DNA from: Gammaproteobacteria bacterium
Lineage (GTDB): Bacteria > Pseudomonadota > Gammaproteobacteria > PS1 > Pseudothioglobaceae
DNA: 5,606 nt
Assembly (NCBI GenBank): GCA_024280535.1
Contig: JAJRPY010000047.1
Coordinates: 1-5,606 of the forward strand
Direction of reading: 5' to 3'
Below the pieces are notes generated by a model. The model saw nothing but the letters and a program-made list of their open reading frames with translations. It was not told where the DNA came from and did no database searches. The position numbers were made by a program, and so were the translations under genes. Shown piece by piece: positions 1-5,606 of the stretch. How positions within the stretch are numbered: position 1 is the first letter of the stretch; each line of letters begins with the position of its first letter.

Positions 1-184
1 CACTTAGCATTTCTTTCTTAGCCCTATTTAGATGGCAATCTTCATATTTTTCTCCGCTATTGCACCAACAATCATCTTGTATTTTTGTTTTTGAGGCTAT
101 CATTAATGTGCGTCTAAACCTTAATTTAGTTTTGTAATCAAATTTTTTAATAATACTATCTATATCGTCTAAAAAACTACCCAT
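1..184 (-). CDS. SEC-C motif protein, N-terminal part (runs off left edge)
   Basis: The minus-strand frame from an ATG at 184 is open to the window edge and gives 61 residues with no stop. Residues 39-51 read CWCNSGEKYEDCH, a good match to the SEC-C zinc-binding pattern CxCxSGxxYxxC[CH]; the metal ligands would be Cys39, Cys41, Cys50 and His51. Before it is a charged, probably helical stretch rich in Lys and Arg (13-34). The motif is best known from the SecA C-terminus, but here it lies close to the N-terminus of a different protein, so this is not SecA. The function is unknown and most of the protein is outside the window. The start is tentative: there is no clear Shine-Dalgarno sequence, and the frame is open for 13 more codons upstream (to a TAA at 224-226) without another ATG. 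The usual Gly after the second Cys is Asn here. It has the same orientation as phoR but is separated by about 500 bp, so it is probably its own transcription unit. Confidence 0.72.
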   Translation of the reverse strand, partial: MGSFLDDIDSIIKKFDYKTKLRFRRTLMIASKTKIQDDCWCNSGEKYEDCHLNRAKKEMLS

Positions 185-244
185 ATATATTCGGCACCAG
201 TATCTAACTATTAGTATCAGGCATTATCACTCTAATACGGCATT

Positions 245-305
245 AAAAACTAAATCAGACAAATTTACCTATTTTTTATCAAAAATTTGTCAATATCTGA
301 TTTAG
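245..305 (-). terminator. Bulged hairpin with T-tract, possible intrinsic terminator
   Basis: Arms CTAAATCAGA (250-259) and TCTGATTTAG (296-305) are perfectly complementary. They continue inward with CAAATTT (260-266) against AAATTTG (283-289) after a six-base bulge on one side (290-295). The loop is about 16 bases. On the minus strand the stem is followed by five T (249-245), while the plus-strand side has no T-tract, so any terminator acts on leftward transcription. It starts three bases after a TAA at 309-311 that closes a minus-strand open frame. The stem is AT-rich and therefore weak for a classical terminator; it could instead be a 5' structure of the SEC-C transcript or a remnant of a small repeat element. 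Confidence 0.42.
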
Positions 306-308
306 AAT

Positions 309-674
309 TTATACGCATTGTACCGAAAAACAAGACTTTTCTGCAAGAAATGCTGGTGCTATTATGCCTACGTAACTGAGAATACTTATTGTACTATTGA
401 TTTTAAGTTTAAACAAATTACCACGCATGATAGCAAGGGTCAAAAAAGACTGAGTAGCACCGCTGACAAACAGTTTAATTAAACCTTTGAAAAATTCATT
501 TGGAAAAAATAAAAATTATTCATAATAACGATTTGCTTGATGGCTTTGGCACAATGTATTTACCATATATTTTGAGCAAAAATACCCCCATGCGAATAAA
601 AAAATTAACAATATGTATTCCCCAGTCGCAGTATTGCCACCGATTCTAGATATTTGAGAGACTTGGCAAGATTT
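309..674 (-). pseudogene. Possible decayed gene for a hydrophobic protein
   Basis: One minus-strand frame is open for 52 codons (674-519), has a TAA at 518-516, and then stays open for another 68 codons to a TAA at 311-309. Both parts encode hydrophobic segments that look like membrane helices: one around EYILLIFLFAWGYF in the first part, another around ISILSYVGIIAPAFLA near the end. There is no ATG at the beginning and no Shine-Dalgarno sequence; internal ATGs give only short products (for example 40 codons including the stop, from 428). I do not recognise the family. A real gene inactivated by a stop is one reading; chance openness in AT-rich DNA is the other. The terminator-like hairpin right after the final stop slightly favours a former gene. 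Confidence 0.22.
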
Positions 675-681
675 CTATCAA

Positions 682-1944
682 TTATTGCGCAAAACATACT
701 TTAAACGTTGATCCACTGCCTATTTTGCTCTTAATATTCAATTGTGCATTATGTCTTTGGGCAATATGACTCACAATTGCCAAACCTAGACCTGTACCGC
801 CTTGTTCTTTAGATCTGCCTTTGTCAATTCGATAAAATCTTTCTGTTAGATGGGGTAAATGCTTATCGGCAATGCCTTTGCCAAAATCCTCAACATCCAG
901 ACACAATTTATGCTCGCCATCTGCATACCACCTGACAATAATTTTGGTTTCTACTGGGGTGTAAAAAATCGCATTTTGTATTAAATTGGTGCACAAACTG
1001 ATGATTTCTGTTTCAACGCCCACTATGGTCTTATCAGTATTAATTTCCACGATTACTGCTTGGCTGAACGCTTGGCAAACATGATTAATAATCTTTGCCA
1101 TATTGAGGTCAACGCTAATATTTTGAATATCATCGGTACTTTCTAGGCGTGAAAGCGTTAATAAATCTTCAATAATGCTTTGCATACGTTCGGTTTGTTC
1201 GTATGCAATGTTAATTGGGCTGGATAATGATGCGGCTAAGTGCTCATCTGCCTTGACCATTTCCAAATAACCTGAGATAACGGTGAGTGGCGTGCGTAAT
1301 TCATGGGATGCGTTTGAAATAAAACTTTTGCGCATTTCTAGTGTTTTATTCCTTTTGGTGATGTCACGAGCGATTAATAACTTTGAATTGGTATCAATGA
1401 TAATCAATTTTAATAATAATTGTATGGAGAGGTCTTTGGGTGATTCTATCTCAATCTCGCTGTCATGTTCGCCGGCGTTTAATAGCTGATATAACTTAGG
1501 CGAGCGCACTAAATTGTTAATACACTGCCCTCGGTCGCCTTTGATAATGTTAAGCAACACTTTGGCTTTGTCATTACTCCAATCTAGCTCATTATTTTGA
1601 TTAAGCGTAATGGCAGCATAAGGAAAGCCTTTTAGAATGCGTTGTGAGCGCTTTAATAAGGCATTCATACGCTTTTTTCTATGGTTGCTTTTATGTTTAT
1701 CTTGTAGCACTTGATGGTGAATTTTTTCCCATATCCCGCCACCCTCTGGCACCTTATGCTGGAGACTGCCGTTAGCTATCCAATGGTAGAATTGAAAAAT
1801 CCTATAATAAAGCCAAATAATATAGCCCAACAAACTAACAGCTATGCTGATTAACCAATCCCCTGTTAATAAGCCAGTAGCCAACATAATAACGATGGCA
1901 AAGGTTATGTGGCGCTTTTCAACAGACAATATAAACGGCTTCAT
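682..1944 (-). CDS. phoR: Phosphate-regulon sensor histidine kinase PhoR
   Basis: Membrane histidine kinase that autophosphorylates under phosphate limitation and passes the phosphate to PhoB. The 420 residues are close to the usual PhoR length. Two membrane segments (about 13-27 and 30-48) are joined by only a few residues, so there is no periplasmic sensor domain; as in known PhoR proteins the signal would come from the Pst transporter and PhoU. A PAS-like region covers about 104-195. The HisKA motif NASHELRTPL places the phosphorylated histidine at His214. The ATPase domain shows the N box (NLIQNA, Asn324), G1 (VEDFGKGI, Asp353), F box (ERFYR, 368-372) and G2 (GGTGLGLAI, 382-390). The start ATG overlaps the phoB stop in an ATGA (1941-1944), and there is no strong Shine-Dalgarno sequence of its own, so translation is probably coupled to phoB. 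The adjacent phoB and phoU make PhoR far more likely than another kinase. Confidence 0.95.
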   Translation of the reverse strand: MKPFILSVEKRHITFAIVIMLATGLLTGDWLISIAVSLLGYIIWLYYRIFQFYHWIANGSLQHKVPEGGGIWEKIHHQVLQDKHKSNHRKKRMNALLKRSQRILKGFPYAAITLNQNNELDWSNDKAKVLLNIIKGDRGQCINNLVRSPKLYQLLNAGEHDSEIEIESPKDLSIQLLLKLIIIDTNSKLLIARDITKRNKTLEMRKSFISNASHELRTPLTVISGYLEMVKADEHLAASLSSPINIAYEQTERMQSIIEDLLTLSRLESTDDIQNISVDLNMAKIINHVCQAFSQAVIVEINTDKTIVGVETEIISLCTNLIQNAIFYTPVETKIIVRWYADGEHKLCLDVEDFGKGIADKHLPHLTERFYRIDKGRSKEQGGTGLGLAIVSHIAQRHNAQLNIKSKIGSGSTFKVCFAQ

Positions 1945-2642
1945 GGCATATCAGCACTAAATCGATAGCCCATACTGCGCACGGTCTGGATATATCTGTC
2001 TGCCTCATAAGGTTTTAATATTTTTCTTAACCTTAAAATATGCACGTCAACAGTACGCTCATCTATGGCAACAAACCTTCCCCAAACCTCATCAAGCAAC
2101 TGGGTGCGCTCAAACACCCTATCTCTATTTTTCATCAAAAAATGCAATAAGCGAAACTCTGTTGCACCTATAGTGACACGCTGACCATCAATACGCAATA
2201 AATGTTGTGTTGGATTGAGGGCAATACTGTCAATCATTAACTCATTGTTAATATTCAGCCCTCGCGCTCTACGCAACAAAGAACGCATGCGCGCATCCAG
2301 CTCTTTTAGCAATACGGGCTTAGTCATATAATCATCAGCCCCCATATCAAACCCTTTAACCTTGTCTTCTTCGCTGGATTTTGCCGTTAGCATCATTATC
2401 GGCACATATTGAAGTCCCTCAAATTGCCTAATTTTGTTAATCAACTTGGTGCCATCAATATCTGGCAGCATCCAATCAAGCAGCACCAAATCTGGTGCAC
2501 CATCCTTTAACAAATCTAGTGCCTGATAACCCGTATTAGCCTTGAGTGTATTGTATTGCTTGGATTGCAAAAATGTATTAAGCATTGTCAATATCACCTT
2601 ATCATCCTCAACAATTAAAATAGTAAACATAGCGTTGTCCAT
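1941..2642 (-). CDS. phoB: Phosphate-regulon response regulator PhoB
   Basis: OmpR/PhoB-family transcription factor that binds Pho boxes when phosphorylated by PhoR and activates phosphate-scavenging genes. The 233 residues match the family length. The receiver domain (about 6-122) has the acidic pocket VEDD (Asp13, Asp14), the phosphorylation site Asp56 in LLDWMLP, Thr86 in MLTAK and Lys108 in TKP. The winged-helix domain (about 132-230) carries the recognition-helix region DERTVDVHILRLRK and the terminal QTVRSMGYRFS wing, both very PhoB-like. The ATG at 2642 is chosen because an AGGA (2650-2653), overlapping the phoU stop codon, lies seven bases upstream; a second ATG at codon 5 would also leave the receiver domain whole. 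It begins nine bases after phoU and overlaps phoR by four bases, giving a phoB-phoR pair co-expressed with the transporter. Confidence 0.97.
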   Translation of the reverse strand: MDNAMFTILIVEDDKVILTMLNTFLQSKQYNTLKANTGYQALDLLKDGAPDLVLLDWMLPDIDGTKLINKIRQFEGLQYVPIMMLTAKSSEEDKVKGFDMGADDYMTKPVLLKELDARMRSLLRRARGLNINNELMIDSIALNPTQHLLRIDGQRVTIGATEFRLLHFLMKNRDRVFERTQLLDEVWGRFVAIDERTVDVHILRLRKILKPYEADRYIQTVRSMGYRFSADMP

Positions 2643-2651
2643 ACAATTATC

Positions 2652-3332
2652 CTACTCTAGCCCAGTATGGCGAATATCTTGGCCATTAACAAAATAAACC
2701 ACGTATTCACAAATATTTTGCGAATGGTCGCCAATTCTTTCTAAAGCCCGTGCACACCAAATAACTTTTAACATAGTTTTGATATGACGAGGATTTTCCA
2801 TCATATAGGTCACCAATATTCTTGAAACTCGGTCAAACTCTTGGTCAATTTGCCTATCAGTTTGAGCCACTTTGGTCGCTTGCTCTACATCCATACGAGC
2901 AAACGCATCCAGTGCATCTCGCAACATAGCAATCACTTGCTCGCCTAGCCGAAAAAGTTCAGCATACATATTGGTATCGTCTTGTATAGAGGTTAGTTTT
3001 TGCGTATAACGACCAATTTTTTCTGCCTCATCGCCAATGCGCTCAAGATCTGTAATAACCTTAATCACCGCAATAATCAGCCTAAGGTCACCAGCAGCTG
3101 GTTGTCTTTTGGCAATCAATTGGGCACATTTTTTATCAATTTCAACTTCGATTTTATTAATCTTATCATCTGATTCTGCTACCTCTTTTGCCAGCTCATT
3201 ATTTTGCTCAATCAGCGCACTAATGGCCTTTTCCACTTGACTTTCAACCAGCCCACCCATCTTTAAAACCTTATTTTTAACGCCTTCTAACTCTTGATTA
3301 TATTGTCGTGAAATGTGTTGTATTTCCATCAT
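2652..3332 (-). CDS. phoU: Phosphate signalling and uptake regulator PhoU
   Basis: Cytoplasmic, all-helical protein that couples the Pst transporter to PhoR and keeps the Pho response off when phosphate is plentiful. The 226 residues form two repeated three-helix PhoU domains (about 15-110 and 118-215). Each contains the conserved metal-binding helix motif: DLERIGDEAEKI at 95-106 and ALERIGDHSQNI at 196-207. PRHIKTMLKV (181-190) and the Arg82 region in AAGDLR are typical of the family. It lies between pstB and phoB, 15 bases after the former and 9 bases before the latter, the standard neighbourhood. Two ATGs stand in tandem at the start; the second (3329) has better spacing from the Shine-Dalgarno sequence, so the protein may be one residue shorter. 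Confidence 0.97.
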   Translation of the reverse strand: MMEIQHISRQYNQELEGVKNKVLKMGGLVESQVEKAISALIEQNNELAKEVAESDDKINKIEVEIDKKCAQLIAKRQPAAGDLRLIIAVIKVITDLERIGDEAEKIGRYTQKLTSIQDDTNMYAELFRLGEQVIAMLRDALDAFARMDVEQATKVAQTDRQIDQEFDRVSRILVTYMMENPRHIKTMLKVIWCARALERIGDHSQNICEYVVYFVNGQDIRHTGLE

Positions 3333-3336
3333 ATTG

Positions 3337-3342
3337 CCCCTT
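3337..3342 (-). promoter_or_regulatory. Shine-Dalgarno sequence of phoU
   Basis: AAGGGG on the minus strand lies four bases before the first phoU ATG (3332) and seven bases before the second (3329). Seven is the more usual spacing, so the second ATG is the likelier initiator. It sits in the 15-base gap after pstB. Confidence 0.6.
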
Positions 3343-3347
3343 AATAA

Positions 3348-4175
3348 TTATCCAAATCTGCCAGTGATATAGTTTTCAGTTAATTGATGCTCCGGGTTAG
3401 TAAAAACCGTATTAGTCTTATTAACCTCAACTAAATGCCCCATATGAAAATAAGCCGTTCTTTGTGATACTCTGGCCGCCTGCTGCATAGAATGCGTAAC
3501 AATTACAATGGTGTATTTTTTGCTTAAACTAATCATCAATTCTTCAATCACAGCAGTGGCAATTGGGTCAAGTGCCGAAGTGGGTTCATCCATCAAAATA
3601 ACTTCCGGATCAATGGCAATCGTTCTGGCAATACATAATCGCTGTTGTTGTCCGCCCGAAAGTCCGGTGCCTGGCTTGTGTAATAAATCTTTTACTTCTT
3701 TAAAAAGACCCGCCCGTATTAAACTTTTTTCCACCAACGCATCCAGCTCAATTTTATTACTTGCCAAGCCGTGCAATTTTGCCCCATAAGCCACATTATC
3801 ATAAATAGATTTTGGAAAAGGATTGGGTTTTTGAAACACCATGCCCACGCGTGCACGCAATAAAACAGGGTCTTGATGTTTTTGATAAATATCTTCACCA
3901 TCTAATTTAATAGCACCACTGATACGGCAATCTTGAATCGTATCATTCATCCGATTAAGACATCGCAGCAAAGTAGATTTGCCACACCCAGAAGGTCCAA
4001 TCATAGCGGTAATTTGGTTTTTCCCAATGTCAATACTGGCATCAAATATAGCTTGCTTGTCACCATAAAAAACCTCTACATTGCGAGTAGAAAATTTTGC
4101 GTCATCAATAAAAGGCTTGCCAACAGTCTTGTCAATCTCTATATCAAACTCTTCTCCATTTTGTTTATTTATCAT
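3348..4175 (-). CDS. pstB: Phosphate ABC transporter ATP-binding protein PstB
   Basis: ATPase of the PstSCAB high-affinity phosphate importer; two copies sit on the cytoplasmic face of PstC-PstA and power uptake. The 275 residues are slightly longer than the roughly 257-residue E. coli protein because of an acidic N-terminal extension of about 20 residues. Walker A is GPSGCGKST (60-68), the Q-loop is FQKPNPFP (Gln115), the ABC signature is LSGGQQQRL (172-180), Walker B is VILMDE (192-197) followed by the D-loop SALD, and the H-loop histidine is His228. RCLNRMND just after Walker A and [17 protein letters not shown] are hallmarks of PstB rather than other importers. The start is supported by AGGG (4183-4186) seven bases upstream, which overlaps the pstA stop. 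Nothing looks damaged. Confidence 0.97.
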   Translation of the reverse strand: MINKQNGEEFDIEIDKTVGKPFIDDAKFSTRNVEVFYGDKQAIFDASIDIGKNQITAMIGPSGCGKSTLLRCLNRMNDTIQDCRISGAIKLDGEDIYQKHQDPVLLRARVGMVFQKPNPFPKSIYDNVAYGAKLHGLASNKIELDALVEKSLIRAGLFKEVKDLLHKPGTGLSGGQQQRLCIARTIAIDPEVILMDEPTSALDPIATAVIEELMISLSKKYTIVIVTHSMQQAARVSQRTAYFHMGHLVEVNKTNTVFTNPEHQLTENYITGRFG

Positions 4176-4184
4176 TGCTTTTCC

Positions 4185-5465
4185 CTACCATTTCTTTTCA
4201 AATTTTTTACGCATTATGACGGCCAGAAAATTCATAACAACCAAAAACCCTAACAATACCATAATAGCCGCTGAAGTTTTCTCTGTGAAAGCACGTTCTG
4301 GCGAATCGGACCACAAATATATTTGCACTGGAAGCACAGTTGCCGGATCAGTAATGCCTTGAGGCACATCCGCAATAAAGGCCACCATGCCAATCATCAG
4401 TAACGGTGCAGTTTCACCGAGTGCTTGTGCCATACCAATAATGGTACCTGTTAATATACCTGGCATCGCAGCTGGAACAACATGATGAAAAGTGGTTTGT
4501 ACGCGTGAAGCGCCCAAGCCTAATGCTGCCTCACGAATAGAGGGAGGAACCGCCTTTAGTGCCGCCCTAGAGGAGATAATAATAGTCGGCAGTGTCATTA
4601 GCGTTAGCACCAAGCCGCCAATCAATGGCACCGATCTTGGAACGCCAAAAAAACCAATAAATACTGCCAATCCTAACAAGCCAAAAACAATAGAAGGTAC
4701 GGCGGCTAAATTATTAATATTAATTTCGATAATATCCACCCATTTATTATTTTTAGGCGCAAACTCTTCAAGATACACAGCGGCCGAAACACCGATTGGA
4801 AAAGACAACAACATAGTGACAAGCATTGTCAACAGCGAACCCATCATTGCCCCCTTAATACCCGCTTGTTCAGGCTCCCTAGAGTCTCCTTGGGTAAAAA
4901 AGGTAATATTAAATCGCTTTTCAAGGCGATTTTCAGCCAATAATTTATCAATCCAAACCAACTGAAAGTTTTTAAGTCTGCGTTCTGATTCTGGCAAGTC
5001 TCGGTTAATATTGCCCTTCATAAATACATCCACATCATCCCTAGCCAAAAACCATAAAGATTGTCGAGTGCCAATGGTATCAGGATTATTGATAACAAAA
5101 TCTCTAAGCTGATAGACTGCACTTTTACTCACTAACTGCCTAAGTGCTTTTTTTTGCTTTCTGCCCTTGGCGCTAGGAAACATTGTGTTTAGTGATTGGT
5201 TAATAATTTTTCTATAATTAGCCTTAAATAACGCTTCCTCGCTATATTGAGCATCTAATTTCAGCAATTTTCTATCTATATCTATATCAATATTAATATA
5301 AGTTTGTTGAAAAGCTGGAAACCCTGTAATGGAAATATTGATTATTAACAATGACAAAAATGCAACACTCACCGCAATAGCGCTTAGTCCATAAATTCGA
5401 AAACGCTTTTCCTTTGCATAGCGTTTAGCCAGTTTAGCTTGTATTTTTTTTGTATTACTAATCAT
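4185..5465 (-). CDS. pstA: Phosphate ABC transporter permease PstA, long form
   Basis: Inner-membrane permease that pairs with PstC to form the phosphate channel. At 426 residues it is much longer than E. coli PstA (about 296). The extra part is N-terminal: a basic cytoplasmic tail (1-22), a membrane helix (about 25-46), then a predicted periplasmic region (about 50-200) of the kind annotated as DUF3333 in long PstA proteins. The permease core follows from about 205, with membrane segments near 207-232, 253-275, 279-298, 336-364 and 397-418. The cytoplasmic EAA loop that contacts PstB is REAALGLGAS (311-320) running to PAAMPGI (331-337). QALGETAPLL (347-356) is typical of PstA. The start overlaps the end of pstC by eight bases, and GGGAG (5470-5474) inside pstC gives a ribosome site. 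It ends nine bases before pstB. Confidence 0.95.
   Translation of the reverse strand: MISNTKKIQAKLAKRYAKEKRFRIYGLSAIAVSVAFLSLLIINISITGFPAFQQTYINIDIDIDRKLLKLDAQYSEEALFKANYRKIINQSLNTMFPSAKGRKQKKALRQLVSKSAVYQLRDFVINNPDTIGTRQSLWFLARDDVDVFMKGNINRDLPESERRLKNFQLVWIDKLLAENRLEKRFNITFFTQGDSREPEQAGIKGAMMGSLLTMLVTMLLSFPIGVSAAVYLEEFAPKNNKWVDIIEININNLAAVPSIVFGLLGLAVFIGFFGVPRSVPLIGGLVLTLMTLPTIIISSRAALKAVPPSIREAALGLGASRVQTTFHHVVPAAMPGILTGTIIGMAQALGETAPLLMIGMVAFIADVPQGITDPATVLPVQIYLWSDSPERAFTEKTSAAIMVLLGFLVVMNFLAVIMRKKFEKKW
5271..5288. repeat. Imperfect hexamer repeat inside pstA
   Basis: Three tandem six-base units, TCTATC then TATATC twice on the plus strand, encode alternating Ile-Asp (IDIDID, about residues 59-64) just after the first membrane helix of PstA. 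A change of whole units would add or remove Ile-Asp pairs without shifting the frame. It is short and may simply reflect AT-rich codon choice. Confidence 0.35.
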
Positions 5466-5606
5466 ACTGCTCCCGATATTTACGCACTATATACAATGAA
5501 ATAATATTAAGCACCAATGTGGTTAAAAATAATCCTACCCCCAATGCAAATGCTGCCAGTGTTTTTGTACTATCCAACTCTTGATCGCCCGTTAGCAGGG
5601 TAACCA
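5458..5606 (-). CDS. pstC: Phosphate ABC transporter permease PstC, C-terminal end
   Basis: The last 48 residues and the TAG stop of an integral membrane protein; the remainder lies beyond the right edge. The fragment starts with VTLLTGDQELDSTKTLAAF, continues with one hydrophobic helix (about residues 18-40 of the fragment, ALGVGLFLTTLVLNIISLYIV) and ends with a positively charged cytoplasmic tail RKYREQYD. This fits the final membrane helix of a PstC permease, whose C-terminus is cytoplasmic. Position is the stronger argument: it is directly upstream of pstA and overlaps it by eight bases (ATGATTAG), the usual pstC-pstA arrangement. As PstC it would form the second half of the phosphate channel. 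Confidence 0.9.
   Translation of the reverse strand, partial: VTLLTGDQELDSTKTLAAFALGVGLFLTTLVLNIISLYIVRKYREQYD

Larger units (their letters stand above)
185..681. other. AT-rich spacer between phoR and the SEC-C gene
   Basis: These 497 bp are more AT-rich than the pho/pst genes and contain no convincing intact gene. They hold a bulged inverted repeat followed by a T-tract on the minus strand (245-305) and a hydrophobic minus-strand frame interrupted by a stop (309-674). A plus-strand frame of 52 codons (491-649) with no supported start is also present. No tRNA, rRNA, CRISPR repeat or clear Pho box was seen. The promoter of the SEC-C gene should lie between about 185 and 250, but no -35/-10 pair is good enough to call. 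Confidence 0.6.

Noticed and set aside
201..220. Direct repeat GATACT-N8-GATACT upstream of the SEC-C start
   Set aside because: Only six bases per unit in AT-rich DNA; expected by chance and with no link to a promoter that can be supported.
286..305. Pho-box-like TTGTCAATATCTGATTTAG
   Set aside because: The two half-sites match the CTGTCAT repeat poorly and are spaced wrongly; the sequence is better explained as one arm of the hairpin.
598..636. Possible phoR terminator: short CAATA/TATTG stem followed by seven T on the minus strand
   Set aside because: Only five base pairs, AT-rich, with an 18-base loop and two intervening bases; too weak to call.
491..649. Plus-strand open frame of 52 codons in the spacer
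   Set aside because: It lacks a Shine-Dalgarno sequence, the first ATG leaves only 31 residues, and it lies opposite another open frame in AT-rich DNA; no recognisable motif.
3933..4362. Plus-strand open frames opposite pstB and pstA
   Set aside because: They lie antisense to genes with complete conserved motifs, have no ribosome site and encode no recognisable domain; they are shadows of the real genes.

Overview
The window is an AT-rich bacterial segment that holds most of a phosphate-uptake and phosphate-sensing operon, all on the minus strand. Reading 5'->3' on that strand the order is pstC (3' end only), pstA, pstB, phoU, phoB and phoR, followed by a poorly coding spacer of about 500 bp and then the 5' end of a gene for a SEC-C zinc-motif protein. 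The PhoB, PhoU and PstB sequences are closest in style to gammaproteobacterial proteins. The low GC content, short intergenic gaps and overlapping genes would fit a streamlined marine or symbiotic gammaproteobacterium such as the SUP05/Thioglobus/Ruthia type. That taxonomic guess is inference, not something read directly from a marker gene.

Layout by plus-strand coordinates: 1-184 is the N-terminal part of the SEC-C protein, running off the left edge. 185-681 is a spacer with a bulged hairpin plus T-tract (245-305) and a hydrophobic open frame broken by one in-frame stop (309-674). 682-1944 is phoR, 1941-2642 phoB, 2652-3332 phoU, 3348-4175 pstB, 4185-5465 pstA, and 5458-5606 the C-terminal end of pstC.

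How the genes work together: PstC and PstA form the inner-membrane channel of the high-affinity phosphate ABC importer and PstB is its ATPase. The periplasmic binding protein PstS is not in the window and would be expected beyond 5606. PhoU links transporter activity to the histidine kinase PhoR, whose tiny periplasmic loop leaves no room for a phosphate-binding domain. PhoR phosphorylates PhoB, which activates Pho-regulon genes, normally including this operon. The genes are spaced -8, +9, +15, +9 and -4 bp, with Shine-Dalgarno sequences embedded in the preceding gene end, so one transcript with coupled translation is likely. No convincing Pho box or promoter lies inside the window; the operon promoter is probably upstream of pstC or pstS.

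No new system can be supported from this window. The parts deserving a second look are the partial SEC-C gene and the possibly decayed gene with its terminator-like hairpin, both downstream of phoR.
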